This document shows, one piece after another, positions 46,175 to 58,410 of a stretch of 64,000 nucleotides of DNA. The position numbers and the translations under genes are program-made. How positions within the stretch are numbered: the first letter of the stretch is position 1; each line of letters opens with the position of its first letter. Source of the DNA: Erythrobacter sp. (lineage in GTDB: Bacteria; Pseudomonadota; Alphaproteobacteria; Sphingomonadales; Sphingomonadaceae). The notes under the pieces are model-generated. The model was given only the letters and a program-made list of their open reading frames with translations. It did no database searches and was not told where the DNA came from. Where the stretch lies: assembly GCA_023653115.1 (NCBI GenBank), contig JAMNXO010000004.1, forward strand, positions 62,001 through 126,000. Reading direction: 5' to 3'.

Positions 46175-49100
46175 GCGGCGGCGCCAATGGTGGTGGGGGC
46201 CTCGTCTTCCCGCTGAAGGATAACCAGCTCAAGGCTGCCGAGCCGGAGGACAATGTCTGGCTCTCGGCCTCGGCGGGGACAGGCAAGACGCAGGTGCTGT
46301 CGGCCCGCGTGCTCAGGCTGCTGCTGCGCGAGGATGTGACGCCGGGGCAGATCCTGTGCCTGACCTTCACCAAGGCCGGCGCGGCGGAGATGGCCAACCG
46401 TATCAACGCGGTGCTGGCGCGCTGGGTGCGGCTGGATGCCGGGACGCTGGGCAAGGAGCTGCGCTATCTCGGCGCGGATATTGATCCGGCGACGCAGGAA
46501 CGCGCGCGCAGTCTGTTTGCCAGCGTGCTCGATTGCCCCGGCGGCGGCCTGAGGATCGACACGATCCACGCCTTTGCCCAGTTCCTGATCGGCAATTTCC
46601 CCGAGGAAGCCGGGCTCGCCCCCGGCACGCGGGTGATGGATGATCGCAGCCGCGAATTGCTGAGCCGCGAGGTGCTCTCCGATCTGGTCGAGGAGGCCGA
46701 GGCGATTCATGATGCGCGGGTGCTCGACGGCATCGCACAGTTTACATTGCGCAAGGATCCCAGCGCCCTGCACGCATGGCTGATGCGCGCCGCCGAAGCG
46801 CAGGAGCTGTGGGAGGGGCCCACCGGCTGGCAATCGCCCATGGCCGCGCGGGTGCGCCAGACGCTCGGGATGCCGGCCGACGCAGGCGAGGCGTGGGCGG
46901 CCGAGCCGCTGCATCCTGATCTTTTCCCTGACGATGCGCTGGCCTTGATGCTGCCCGCGCTCGATGGCTGGAAGGCCAAGACCGGGCAGGAAGCGGCGGC
47001 CTTCATCCGCCACTGGCTGACACTTGAACTGCCAGCACGCGTCGATGCGGCGGCGGGCTTCTATTCCACGGTGCTCAAGAAGGACGGCGAGCCGCGCAAG
47101 ATGGACGGGGCGACCAAGATCGATCCCGATTTGCCCGCCAAGCAGGCCGCCGTCACCGAGGCTATGGCGATGTTCGAAGACCGCCGCTCCCTGCTCGCAA
47201 CCGCCGAGATCATCACCTCCGCGCTCGAGATCGGGCGCGCTTTCGCGGTGCGCTGGGAGGCGCGCAAGGCGCGCGAAGGCCTGCTCGATTTCGGCGATCT
47301 GATCCGCAAGGCCGCCGCGCTGCTGGGCCAGTCCGAAGCTGCCGACTGGATCCGCTACAAGCTTGATCGGCACTTCGACCACATCCTGATCGACGAGGCG
47401 CAGGATACCAACCGCAGCCAGTGGGACATTGTCGAGGCGCTGATCGACGACTTCTTCACCGGCGAAGGCGCGCGCGGCGACAAGCTGCGCACCATCTTCA
47501 CCGTGGGCGATTACAAGCAGGCGATCTTCGGCTTTCAGGGCACCAGCCCGGAAAACTTCGCCCGCGCCAAGGAGCGCATCCACGCCCGCATCCGCGCCGC
47601 GCAGGAGGGTATCAGCGCCTCGCGCACCAATCGCCGCGTCCCCGGCTGGCAGGATCTCGATCTCGGTCAGTCATTCCGCACCGCCAATATCGTGCTCGGT
47701 TTCGTCAACCGCATGATCGACCATTTGGGCTTTGCCGAGTTCGGGCTCGACAAGGCCCCGTCGCCCCACGAAGGCGCCGAGCGCCCCGGCCTCGTCACGC
47801 TCTGGCCGCCGGTGGTGCCCGAAAAGGCAGCGCGCGCGGGCGAGGACGAGAACGATAATGACAACGCGGGCGGCGAGGACAGCGACGGCGGCGACAGCCC
47901 CGGCTGGCTGGCCCGGCACGATACCGTGCTGGCCCAGAACATCGCCGATCAGGTGCACCGCTGGCTGAGCGACGATCCCTTCGTGCTGGAGAAAGGCACC
48001 CGCCGCCATGCGGGGCCGGGCGACATCATGGTGCTGGTGCGCCAGAGGAAGGAACTCGCCGCGCAGATCGTCGCCAAGCTGCACGCGAAGGGCGTGCCGG
48101 TGGCCGGCGTTGACCGGTTGCGGCTCGGCGCGCCGCTGGCGGTGAAGGATGTGCTGGCGGCCCTGCGCTTTGCCGCGCAGCCACAGGACGATCTCAGTCT
48201 GGCCAACCTGCTCGCCTCGCCGCTGGTGGGCTGGACGCAGGACGACATCCTCGCCCATGTCCCGCGCGACTATGGTGTGAGACTGTGGGACCACCTGCGC
48301 CGCGAGGATGCCCCGCCGTTCGTGCTCGCCACTGCCGAGCGGCTGCGTGATCTGCTGCGCCGCGCCGATTACCAGACCCCGCAGGCGCTGGTTGCGTGGC
48401 TGCTCACCGGCCCGTGGCAGGGCCGCGCGCGGCTGGTCGAGCGGCTGGGGGCCGAGGCCAATGATCCGCTCGACGAACTGCTCAACGCCGCTTTCGCTTA
48501 CGAGGCCGAACACTGGCCCAGCCTCGCCGGTTTCATCACCTGGTTCGATGCCGGGACGGGCGATCTGAAGCGCGATTCGGACAGCGCCAGCGGGCAGGTG
48601 CGGGTGATGACGGTGCATGGCTCCAAAGGGCTGCAGGCGCCGATCGTGATCCTCGCCGATGCCACCGGCGCGCCGGGGGATGCGCGCGATCTGGCGCTGG
48701 AGGATGATCCCTTGGGTCTCGATCCCGAGCGCGCCCGCGATGTGCCGCTGCCGCCGCTCAACAAGGAACAGCGCAAGGGGCCGATTGCCGCGGCGGCCGA
48801 AGCGGCCAATGCCGCCGCGCTGCAGGAACATTGGCGGCTGCTCTACGTCGCGCTGACCCGGGCGGAAGAGGCCCTGTTTATCGGCGGTTCGCTCAACAAG
48901 AACGAGGCCAAGAAGGGCGTGCCGCACGATGACAGCTGGTATGCCCGGCTCGCGCCGTTGTTCGAAGGCGAGGAGATCACCGATCCGATCTGGCTCTGGC
49001 GCAAGGAATGGGGCCACCGCGCTGCGCCGCTGGTGCCGGAAGATACGGCCGTGGCCGAAGCCGCAACGCCGGAACTGCCGCACTGGATGGTGACCCCGAT

Positions 49101-49734
49101 CGGCGCCGAACCGCGTCCGCCGCGCCCGCTCGCACCCTCGGCTGCGGGCGAGGAGGCGGGGGCCGAACCGCCGCTTCTGCCCGACGCCGCGCGCCATGCG
49201 GCACGGCGCGGCAGCCTGATCCACAAGCTGCTCGAACGCTTGCCCGATGTCCCTCCTGCCGAGCGCGAGGCTGCAGCGCAGCGCTGGCTTGAACGGCAGG
49301 CGGGCGATCTGGACGAAGACCTGCGCAGCGAAATGCTCGCGGCCGCGCTCGGCGTGATCGATCAGCCTGCCTTCGCGGCGATTTTCTCGGGCGCGGCGCT
49401 CGCCGAAGTGCCGCTCGCGGCCACGGTTGATGGCGTCGTGGTGGCCGGCACGGCGGACCGGCTGCTGATCGAGGAGGGCCGGATCACCGTGGTCGATTTC
49501 AAGACCACCCGCCGCCCGCCTGCCGATGCCGCCGCCATTCCGGTGGCGACCTTGCGGCAGATGGCGGCCTATGTTGCCGCGCTGGAGGCGATCTATCCGG
49601 GCTATGATGTGCGCGCGGGGCTGCTCTACACCCATGCGCCCGCACTGTTCGAACTCGCGCCTGCGGACCTTGCCCCCCACAAGAACGCGTTGCAGGCGGC
49701 GCAGCAATCCTTGTCACCCCCCGATATTGAGTGA
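46171..49734 (+). CDS. addA: double-strand break repair helicase AddA
   Basis: AddA is the UvrD-like helicase-nuclease of the AddAB complex. The 1187-residue protein has Walker A SASAGTGKTQVLSARVL, LCLTFTKAGAAEM, Walker B ILIDEAQDTNRSQWDIVEAL, VGDYKQAIFGFQG, VMTVHGSKGLQAPIVILAD and LLYVALTRAEEAL, then a C-terminal nuclease with VAGTADRLLIEEG and VVDFKTTRRPP. Both halves of the complex are therefore intact in this window. Confidence 0.94.
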   Translation: MSGGANGGGGLVFPLKDNQLKAAEPEDNVWLSASAGTGKTQVLSARVLRLLLREDVTPGQILCLTFTKAGAAEMANRINAVLARWVRLDAGTLGKELRYLGADIDPATQERARSLFASVLDCPGGGLRIDTIHAFAQFLIGNFPEEAGLAPGTRVMDDRSRELLSREVLSDLVEEAEAIHDARVLDGIAQFTLRKDPSALHAWLMRAAEAQELWEGPTGWQSPMAARVRQTLGMPADAGEAWAAEPLHPDLFPDDALALMLPALDGWKAKTGQEAAAFIRHWLTLELPARVDAAAGFYSTVLKKDGEPRKMDGATKIDPDLPAKQAAVTEAMAMFEDRRSLLATAEIITSALEIGRAFAVRWEARKAREGLLDFGDLIRKAAALLGQSEAADWIRYKLDRHFDHILIDEAQDTNRSQWDIVEALIDDFFTGEGARGDKLRTIFTVGDYKQAIFGFQGTSPENFARAKERIHARIRAAQEGISASRTNRRVPGWQDLDLGQSFRTANIVLGFVNRMIDHLGFAEFGLDKAPSPHEGAERPGLVTLWPPVVPEKAARAGEDENDNDNAGGEDSDGGDSPGWLARHDTVLAQNIADQVHRWLSDDPFVLEKGTRRHAGPGDIMVLVRQRKELAAQIVAKLHAKGVPVAGVDRLRLGAPLAVKDVLAALRFAAQPQDDLSLANLLASPLVGWTQDDILAHVPRDYGVRLWDHLRREDAPPFVLATAERLRDLLRRADYQTPQALVAWLLTGPWQGRARLVERLGAEANDPLDELLNAAFAYEAEHWPSLAGFITWFDAGTGDLKRDSDSASGQVRVMTVHGSKGLQAPIVILADATGAPGDARDLALEDDPLGLDPERARDVPLPPLNKEQRKGPIAAAAEAANAAALQEHWRLLYVALTRAEEALFIGGSLNKNEAKKGVPHDDSWYARLAPLFEGEEITDPIWLWRKEWGHRAAPLVPEDTAVAEAATPELPHWMVTPIGAEPRPPRPLAPSAAGEEAGAEPPLLPDAARHAARRGSLIHKLLERLPDVPPAEREAAAQRWLERQAGDLDEDLRSEMLAAALGVIDQPAFAAIFSGAALAEVPLAATVDGVVVAGTADRLLIEEGRITVVDFKTTRRPPADAAAIPVATLRQMAAYVAALEAIYPGYDVRAGLLYTHAPALFELAPADLAPHKNALQAAQQSLSPPDIE

Positions 49735-49806
49735 AAAGCGCGGCGCACTAGATTGCATTCCTGTGACCGGCCGCCCTATGCTGCCGACCAAAGGAGATGA
49801 GCAACC

Positions 49807-50127
49807 ATGGCCACCGTCAATGTTACCGATGCCAGCTTCCAGGCCGATGTGCTGGATAGCGACACCCCTGTGCTGGTCGATTTCTGGGCCGACTGGTGCG
49901 GACCGTGCAAGATGATCGCCCCGGCGCTGGAAGAGATCAGCGATGAACTCGCAGGCAAGGTCACCATCGCCAAGGTCGACATCATGGAAAACACCGATAT
50001 CGCCGCGCAAATGGGCGTGCAGTCGATCCCGCTGATGGTGCTGTTCAAGAACGGCGAGGCGGTCGCACGCAAGCTCGGCGCTGCGCCGAAGAGCCAGCTC
50101 AAGGCGTGGCTTGAGAGCGAGCTTTAG
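49807..50127 (+). CDS. trxA: thioredoxin
   Basis: A 106-residue cytoplasmic disulfide reductase. [13 protein letters not shown] near residue 30 has the redox-active WCGPC motif, and the cis-Pro loop SIPLMVLF is present. An AAAGGAGATGA ribosome binding site precedes ATG 49807. It follows addA at the end of the long ahcY-to-trxA run. Confidence 0.96.
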   Translation: MATVNVTDASFQADVLDSDTPVLVDFWADWCGPCKMIAPALEEISDELAGKVTIAKVDIMENTDIAAQMGVQSIPLMVLFKNGEAVARKLGAAPKSQLKAWLESEL

Positions 50128-50132
50128 TCTGT

Positions 50133-50240
50133 TCTCCCCTCCTTTTCAAAGGAGGGGATCGAGGGGTGGTTGCGCGGCGCGAAAGCGTTGCGCTCTTACC
50201 GGCACCACCCCCAACCCCCTCCTCTGAAGAGGAGGGGGCT
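50133..50240. repeat. compound palindromic element between convergent genes
   Basis: Left hairpin CCCCTCCTTT/AAAGGAGGGG (50136-50157), right hairpin CCCCCTCCTC/GAGGAGGGGG (50215-50238), and between them AGGGGTGGT can pair with ACCACCCC. The shape suggests a mobile-derived repeat; here it may also terminate transcription of trxA and of the opposite phosphatase gene. Confidence 0.75.
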
Positions 50241-50245
50241 TCTCT

Positions 50246-51046
50246 TCAGGCCAGCACCCGCGCCACGAACGTATCCCAGATCGCCGGGCTCGACGCGCCG
50301 ACGAGGCCCGGTGCGTCGTGCTGGTCCACCCGGTATTCGCTGCCATCGAGCCGCGCAGCTTTCCCGCCTGCTTCGTTGAGCCACAAGACGCCCGCCGCAT
50401 GATCCCATGCCAGCGTGCGCTTGAAGCTGGAGACGTCGTTCTCGCCGAGCGCGAGGCGCGGATATTGCTCGGCGGCGCAGCGCGGGATGTCGACCAGCGT
50501 GTAGTGCGGGGCGAGCTTGGCATCGACCATCGCTGATTGTTCCGGCGTGAGGAAGATACGGCTGACGGCAGTGACGGGCTGCTGCTGTCCGGTGGTCCGC
50601 GCCGCGATGCGCTCGCCATTCACGAAAGCGCCTTCGCCTGCGCGGGCGTGGCAGAAGCGGTCCTTGTTCGGATCATAGATCCACCCCGCCACGGCGCGGC
50701 CTGCGTCAGCCAGCGCGATGATGATCCCGAACGGTTCTTTGCCTTCAGCGAAGTTGGCGGTGCCATCCAGCGGATCGATGATCCAGCATTGGCCCGAGAG
50801 GTGATCGAGCACCGATTTGTCCGCGTGCACCGCTTCCTCGCCCACCACGGCGACACCGGGCGCGAGTTTGGAGAGCGCTTCGGTTAGGAAGGCCTCCACC
50901 TCGCGGTCGACGATGGTGACGGGATCATCCGCGCCCTTCATCTCGACTTCGTGCGCGGCCAGTTGGCGGAAGCGCGGCAGCATCGAACGCTGCGCGGCAA
51001 AGCGCATCAGATCGCGGATTTCAGCGTCGAGGGCCGACAGGCTCAC
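50246..51046 (-). CDS. inositol-monophosphatase-family phosphatase
   Basis: A 266-residue metal-dependent phosphatase. Metal ligands appear in VVGEEAVHAD, the IDPLDGTANFAEG signature and LAWDHAAGVLWLNEAGG. DPVTIVDREVEAFL is the N-terminal lithium-sensitive family block. Substrate cannot be fixed: histidinol phosphate (HisN-type), inositol phosphate and PAP (CysQ-type) are candidates; direct coupling to argJ slightly favours amino-acid biosynthesis. The GTG start at 51046 overlaps the argJ stop as GTGA. Confidence 0.87.
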   Translation of the reverse strand: MSLSALDAEIRDLMRFAAQRSMLPRFRQLAAHEVEMKGADDPVTIVDREVEAFLTEALSKLAPGVAVVGEEAVHADKSVLDHLSGQCWIIDPLDGTANFAEGKEPFGIIIALADAGRAVAGWIYDPNKDRFCHARAGEGAFVNGERIAARTTGQQQPVTAVSRIFLTPEQSAMVDAKLAPHYTLVDIPRCAAEQYPRLALGENDVSSFKRTLAWDHAAGVLWLNEAGGKAARLDGSEYRVDQHDAPGLVGASSPAIWDTFVARVLA

Positions 51047-52269
51047 GAGCGGTAATCCGCGTTGATGGCGATGTAGCCGTGGGTGAGATCGCAGGTCCAC
51101 ACCGCAGCGCGGCCATCCCCGAGGCCGAGATCGACCGCGATGTCGATTTCCTCGCCCTTGAGGTGGGCGGCGACCGGGGCTTCGTCATAGCCTTCAACCG
51201 GCAGGCCGTTCTTCGCCGTCCAGATCCCGCCGAACGCGATCGAGAGTGTGTCGCGGTCCGCCGGTTCGCCCGCCTTGCCAACCGCCATGACGACGCGGCC
51301 CCAATTGGCGTCCTCGCCCGCAATCGCGGTTTTGACGAGCGGCGAATTGGCGATGCTGAGGCCCACGCGCCGCGCGCTGTCATCGCTCACCGCGCCGGAA
51401 ACGCGGATGGTGATGAACTTGGCTGCCCCTTCGCCATCGCGCACCACAAGCTGCGCAAGGTTGCGGCACACATCCGCCAGCGCCGCGGCAAAGGCATCAG
51501 CGCCGGGGCTGTCCCACCCGGTGATCCGCGCATTGCCCGCCTTGGCGGTCGCAAATGCCATCACCGTGTCGCTGGTCGAGGTGTCGCCATCGACTGTGAT
51601 GCACGAGAAGGTGGCGGCATTGGCGCGCTCCAAAGCCTCTTGCAGGAAGGCCGGCGCGACATCGGCATCGGTGAAGATATAGCCGAGCATGGTCGCCATA
51701 TCGGGGGCGATCATGCCGCTGCCCTTGATGATCCCGGCGAGTTCGACCCGCGTATCGCCCACCATTGCCGAAGCGCCTGCGCCCTTGGCGAAGGTATCGG
51801 TGGTGCCGATGGCGTTCGTCGCATCTTCCCAGCTGCACGGCTCGGCCACCAGCGCCGCTTCGATCCCGGCGCGGGCCTTGTCCTTGGGCAGCGGCACACC
51901 GATCACGCCGGTGGACGAGACGAACACCTCGTCCACGCCGCAGCCCAGCGCCGCGCTTACCTGCGCCTGAATGGCTTCCACCGCCTCGCGTCCGCGATAG
52001 CCGGTGAAGGCGTTGGAATTGCCCGCATTGACGATCAGCGCCCGCGCGCGGCCCTGCTTGACCGCCTCGCGCCCGAGTTCGACCTCGGACGAGGCGCAGG
52101 CGCTTTTGGTGAAGACACCCGCCGCAGCTGTGCCTTCGGCTAGCTCGGCGAAGGTGAGATCGCAGCGGTCCCATTCCTTGTAGCGTGCGCGGGCTACGCG
52201 CAGCGTCACGCCCGCAATCGCAGGCATTTCAGGGAAGGGGCGGGCGAGGGGCGAGCGGCTGATCTGCAT
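51043..52269 (-). CDS. argJ: arginine biosynthesis bifunctional protein ArgJ
   Basis: ArgJ transfers the acetyl group from N-acetylornithine to glutamate, recycling the arginine pathway intermediate; some members also use acetyl-CoA. The 408-residue precursor contains the autoproteolysis site in KGSGMIAPDMATMLGYIF, where cleavage before Thr gives the two chains. SSTGVIGVPLP, the DTRVELAGIIKGSG lead and CDLTHGYIAINADYRS at the C terminus match the family. ATG 52269 gives the usual N terminus. Confidence 0.95.
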   Translation of the reverse strand: MQISRSPLARPFPEMPAIAGVTLRVARARYKEWDRCDLTFAELAEGTAAAGVFTKSACASSEVELGREAVKQGRARALIVNAGNSNAFTGYRGREAVEAIQAQVSAALGCGVDEVFVSSTGVIGVPLPKDKARAGIEAALVAEPCSWEDATNAIGTTDTFAKGAGASAMVGDTRVELAGIIKGSGMIAPDMATMLGYIFTDADVAPAFLQEALERANAATFSCITVDGDTSTSDTVMAFATAKAGNARITGWDSPGADAFAAALADVCRNLAQLVVRDGEGAAKFITIRVSGAVSDDSARRVGLSIANSPLVKTAIAGEDANWGRVVMAVGKAGEPADRDTLSIAFGGIWTAKNGLPVEGYDEAPVAAHLKGEEIDIAVDLGLGDGRAAVWTCDLTHGYIAINADYRS

Positions 52270-52356
52270 GATTTGCGCCTCTAGGCGGGGGAGGCGGCGC
52301 AGTAAATCAGCAAAGCTGGTGGACGAAGCTTGCGCGATTCCCTATCTGGGCAGGTA

Positions 52357-52632
52357 ATGACCCGGCACTTCTTCGCCTTTCTGGCCCTGCTTACCGGCCT
52401 TGCTGCACTTGGCAGCCCGGCGCAGGCGTCGCTGGCCGAAGCACTGGCGTGCAATTCCAGCATCGCCGCCGCCGCCGGGGAAGAGACTTCGGGGAGCGAA
52501 AGTGTCGCCGCGCAGCCAGCGCCCGCCACCTTGCGTGCCACCCGCGAAGTCGCAAAGCCCGAACGCCGCCCGGCTGTGCCGGAAGCGCTGCGTCTGCCGG
52601 TGCTGATGGGGATCGAACGCGCCCATAAATAG
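52357..52632 (+). CDS. small secreted protein of unknown function
   Basis: A 91-residue product with a signal peptide ([24 protein letters not shown]) and a short mature part rich in Ala, Glu and Arg ([16 protein letters not shown]). No family recognised. ATG 52357 sits close behind AGG in GGGCAGGTA; a TTG upstream at 52330 would spoil the signal peptide. It stands between divergent argJ and co-directional secA. Confidence 0.6.
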   Translation: MTRHFFAFLALLTGLAALGSPAQASLAEALACNSSIAAAAGEETSGSESVAAQPAPATLRATREVAKPERRPAVPEALRLPVLMGIERAHK

Positions 52633-52756
52633 GCGCGCTATCTCACCCATTTCCCTGAGTTATTCCGGCAATGCGCCTTGCCGCGTGCCGTATCCCCCGC
52701 ACAGATTCCGGCCCCGCCATGCACGGGCCGCACAGGTTCAAAGGCACGTTCAACCC

Positions 52757-55519
<2,763 letters not shown>

Positions 55520-55550
55520 TCCGCGCGGCTAGGGCAGGGCAGGGGCGGTG

Positions 55551-56306
55551 ATGATCGGGGCGGTGCCTGCGCTGCTGGCGCTCGCCTTCCTTGTCACCGC
55601 GCTGCTCTACGCCAGCGTCGGGTTTGGCGGGGGCTCGACCTATTCGGCGCTTCTGGCGCTGTCGGGCCTCGATTACCGGCTGCTGCCGCTGATCAGCCTC
55701 GCGTGCAACATCGTGGTGGTGACCGGATCGAGCATCCGCTTTGCGCGCGCCGGGCTGACCCCGTGGCGCAAGGCGGCGGTAATCGTGGTGCTGGGCGCAC
55801 CGCTGAGCTTTCTGGGCGGGCTGACCCCGATCAAAGAGGCCACCTTCCTGATGCTGCTCGGCGCCAGTCTGGTGCTGACCAGCCTCTCCATGCTGATCCC
55901 GGTGCGCGAGAACGCAGATGGCGCGCCCACGAAGGCGGCCCGCTGGATGCCGCTGACCGCCGCGCCGCTGGGCTATTTCGCCGGGCTGGTGGGGATCGGC
56001 GGCGGGATATTCCTCGCCCCGCTGCTGCATCTGGCGCGCTGGCACGAGGCGCGCGGGATCGCCGCGACCGCGAGCCTGTTCATCCTCGTCAATTCGCTGT
56101 TCGGCCTCGCCGGGCAGATGGTGAAGAACGGCCCCGGCTTGTTCGGACCGGCCCTGAGCGCGGCCCTGCCGCTGCTGATCGCGGTGGTGATCGGCGGCCA
56201 GATCGGCAGCCTGCTGGCCGCGCGCCTGCTGCCGCCGCAATGGATCCGCTGGCTGACAGCGCTGCTGGTGCTGGTGGTCGGGGTGCGGCTTCTGGCGGGG
56301 GTCTGA
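55551..56306 (+). CDS. TauE/SafE-type sulfite or organosulfonate exporter
   Basis: A 251-residue inner-membrane protein with about eight membrane segments. The paired family signatures YASVGFGGGSTYSALLAL in the first half and YFAGLVGIGGGIFLAPLL in the second half are present. Substrate is not predictable; sulfite, sulfoacetate and other anions are known in the family. ATG 55551 is chosen, 5 nt after AGGGG; a GTG lies directly upstream at 55548. It is co-directional with secA, 31 nt after its stop. Confidence 0.85.
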   Translation: MIGAVPALLALAFLVTALLYASVGFGGGSTYSALLALSGLDYRLLPLISLACNIVVVTGSSIRFARAGLTPWRKAAVIVVLGAPLSFLGGLTPIKEATFLMLLGASLVLTSLSMLIPVRENADGAPTKAARWMPLTAAPLGYFAGLVGIGGGIFLAPLLHLARWHEARGIAATASLFILVNSLFGLAGQMVKNGPGLFGPALSAALPLLIAVVIGGQIGSLLAARLLPPQWIRWLTALLVLVVGVRLLAGV

Positions 56307-56343
56307 GCGGCGTGTGCCGGCCCGCATCAGCGCTGGAAGAAAA

Positions 56344-56418
56344 TGGCTCCCCGAGTAGGATTCGAACCTACGGCCAAGTGATTAACAGTCACCTACTCTA
56401 CCGCTGAGCTATCGGGGA
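56344..56418 (-). tRNA. tRNA-Asn (anticodon GTT)
   Basis: Read on the minus strand, the acceptor stem is TCCCCGA/TCGGGGA with discriminator G and encoded CCA (complement at 56344-56346). The anticodon loop CTGTTAA holds GTT, and GTTCGAATC forms the T loop. Confidence 0.96.
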
Positions 56419-56532
56419 GCAACTCTTCCAAGCGGTGTAAGGAAGAGCGGAAGCGCGCCTATATGGGGCGAGCGGGGCGATTGCAAGAGGCGTTTTCTTG
56501 TTTCCGCACGCCATCCGGCGCGCGATTTCCTC

Positions 56533-56621
56533 GGCCCCTTCGGGCCTGCGGGCGGCCGTTCGGCCTTGCGGTCGCTATGCGACCGGCTGGTGCCATGCAA
56601 ACGCCTTTGCGTGCTTCACGC
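56533..56621. repeat. cluster of short GC-rich stem-loops behind nadK
   Basis: Consecutive perfect hairpins: GGCCC-CTTC-GGGCC (56533-56546), GGCC-GTTC-GGCC (56554-56565), CGGTCGC-TAT-GCGACCG (56569-56585), and GCGTG-CTT-CACGC (56609-56621), the last overlapping the nadK stop codon. They fill most of the gap before tRNA-Asn. No T-run is present, so a simple terminator is not evident. Confidence 0.65.
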
Positions 56622-57410
56622 GGTTATGAATTGCTCTGCCACGATGCGTTCTTCGAGGCTCTGGCCCTTGTCGAACAGCAGGGTCAGCGCGATGTCCTCC
56701 TTCACCTCGATCCGCACCTCCGCAATGTCGCGCAGCTCCTTCTGGTCGGCCACTGCCGAGACCGGGCGCTTGGCCGGATCGAGCACGCGCAGGATGATCT
56801 TCATCCGGTCCGGCAGGATCGCCCCGCGCCAGCGCCGCGGGCGGAACGGGCTGATCGGGGTGAGCGCCAGCAGCTTGCTGTCGAGCGGCAGGATCGGGCC
56901 ATTGGCGGAAAGGTTATAGGCGGTCGATCCCGCCGGCGTCGACACCAGCACCCCGTCGCACACCAATTCGTTGATGCGCACCCGGTCGCCCACGGTGACT
57001 TCGATCTTGGCGGTCTGGCGGGTTTCGCGCAGCAGCGAGATTTCGTTGATCGCGCACATTTCGTGGGTTTCGCCGTCCTGCGTGATCGCCTCGACCCGCA
57101 AGGGCAAGATCGTCCAGCGCCGCGCCTTGGCCACCCGCGCCGCAATCGCCGCGCGCTTGTCATAGCGGTTCATCAGGAAGCCGACGGTGCCCAGGTTCAT
57201 GCCATAGGCCGGGATCACGCGGCCGGCGTCGATCATCGCGTGGAGAATCTGCAGCATGAACCCGTCGCCGCCCAGCACCACCGCGGCATCGGCCTCCTCG
57301 ATGGGCACCCATTCACACTGGCTCAGAAGCAGTTCATAGGCTTCCTGCGCACGCGGCGTATCGGACGCCAACAGCGCAAGGCGCTGAAAGGGTGTGCCGT
57401 TGCTCGCCAT
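56616..57410 (-). CDS. nadK: NAD kinase
   Basis: NadK phosphorylates NAD to NADP. The 264-residue protein has the GGDG motif in VVLGGDGFMLQILH near residue 47, the GMNLGTVGFLMN block, and the conserved NEISLLRETRQTAKIEV and CDGVLVSTPAGSTAYNLSANGPIL blocks, which carry the catalytic Asp and substrate loops. Length is on the short side, typical of alphaproteobacterial NadK. ATG 57410 is the likely start; it is divergent from the EAL gene. Confidence 0.94.
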   Translation of the reverse strand: MASNGTPFQRLALLASDTPRAQEAYELLLSQCEWVPIEEADAAVVLGGDGFMLQILHAMIDAGRVIPAYGMNLGTVGFLMNRYDKRAAIAARVAKARRWTILPLRVEAITQDGETHEMCAINEISLLRETRQTAKIEVTVGDRVRINELVCDGVLVSTPAGSTAYNLSANGPILPLDSKLLALTPISPFRPRRWRGAILPDRMKIILRVLDPAKRPVSAVADQKELRDIAEVRIEVKEDIALTLLFDKGQSLEERIVAEQFITA

Positions 57411-57559
57411 TTGTTCCCCTCGGTTCGCTATCGCAGGAATGCCGCTTATCCCCGGCGCAGTGCTAGCGGATCGCCCTGATGTGCCAGAATCGGTCGGATT
57501 GCAATTGATGGAAGGCAGACGACCATTCTGTGACTAAGGATGCGGCAGAGAGGTCGCAG

Positions 57560-58390
57560 ATGGGTGAGGTTCGGACATCATTGCGCGGGCCAACGCGGGG
57601 ACGTTTTCCCGGCGTGCGCGCAGGCGCGCTCGAAGCTGATCTGCTCAGCGCGCTGGACCGCCGCGAGATCGAAGTGTTGTTCCAGCCGCAATTTGCCTGC
57701 GTCGGCGGGGCGGTGACGGGGGCCGAGGCGCTGGCGCGCTGGCAGCACCCGAGCCTTGGCGAAATCGGTGCGCGCGATCTGTTCGCGATTGCCGAGCGTG
57801 CTGCGCTGGTCGCGCCGCTATCGCGCCATGTGGTCGCCCGCGCGCTGGAAGATGCCGCCACCTGGCCGCATAACCTGATGCTGTCGCTGAATATCACGCC
57901 GGAGGAACTGGGCGATCCGCGCTTTGCCGCCGATTTTGCCGCGCTGATCGGGCAATCGGCGATCGCGCCCCAGCGGTTGATGCTGGAGATCACCGAGGAT
58001 TTGCTGCTGCGCAATCTGGGGCAGGCGGCCAGCGCATTGAAGGCGCTGCGAGGGCTGGGCTTCCGCACCGCGCTCGACGATTTCGGGGCGGGGTTCTGCA
58101 ATTTCCGTTACCTGCGCGAACTGCCGCTGGATGCACTGAAGCTCGATAAGGCCATGGTTGATGGCGTGCCGGGCGACCCGACGGCGCTGGCGGTGTTCCG
58201 GGCGATTGTGCAGGTTGGCAAGGCGCTGGGCCTCGCGGTCTATGCCGAGGGCATCGAGACGGAAATCCAGCACGCCGCCATCACGGCCGAGGGCTGCGAT
58301 TACTGGCAAGGTTTCCTGCGCGCCCAGCCGATGCCGAGCGCGAGTGTGCTGGCGCTGGCCCGCACCGCGCGCGGCATGGGCCACGGCTAG
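57560..58390 (+). CDS. EAL-domain cyclic-di-GMP phosphodiesterase
   Basis: A 276-residue protein consisting almost only of an EAL domain that should hydrolyse cyclic di-GMP. Catalytic residues look intact: Glu in GAEALARW, Asn in LSLNITPEEL, Glu in LMLEITEDLLL, Asp pair in ALDDFGAGF, Lys in KLDKAMVDG and Glu in YAEGIETEI. No GGDEF, PAS, receiver or membrane segment is present, so activity must be controlled by expression or partner binding. ATG 57560 is chosen, with a GAGAGG site 6 nt upstream; a GTG at 57530 is the alternative and lacks one. Confidence 0.9.
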   Translation: MGEVRTSLRGPTRGRFPGVRAGALEADLLSALDRREIEVLFQPQFACVGGAVTGAEALARWQHPSLGEIGARDLFAIAERAALVAPLSRHVVARALEDAATWPHNLMLSLNITPEELGDPRFAADFAALIGQSAIAPQRLMLEITEDLLLRNLGQAASALKALRGLGFRTALDDFGAGFCNFRYLRELPLDALKLDKAMVDGVPGDPTALAVFRAIVQVGKALGLAVYAEGIETEIQHAAITAEGCDYWQGFLRAQPMPSASVLALARTARGMGHG

Positions 58391-58410
58391 CCCAGGCCCG
58401 CGCAGGGCGT

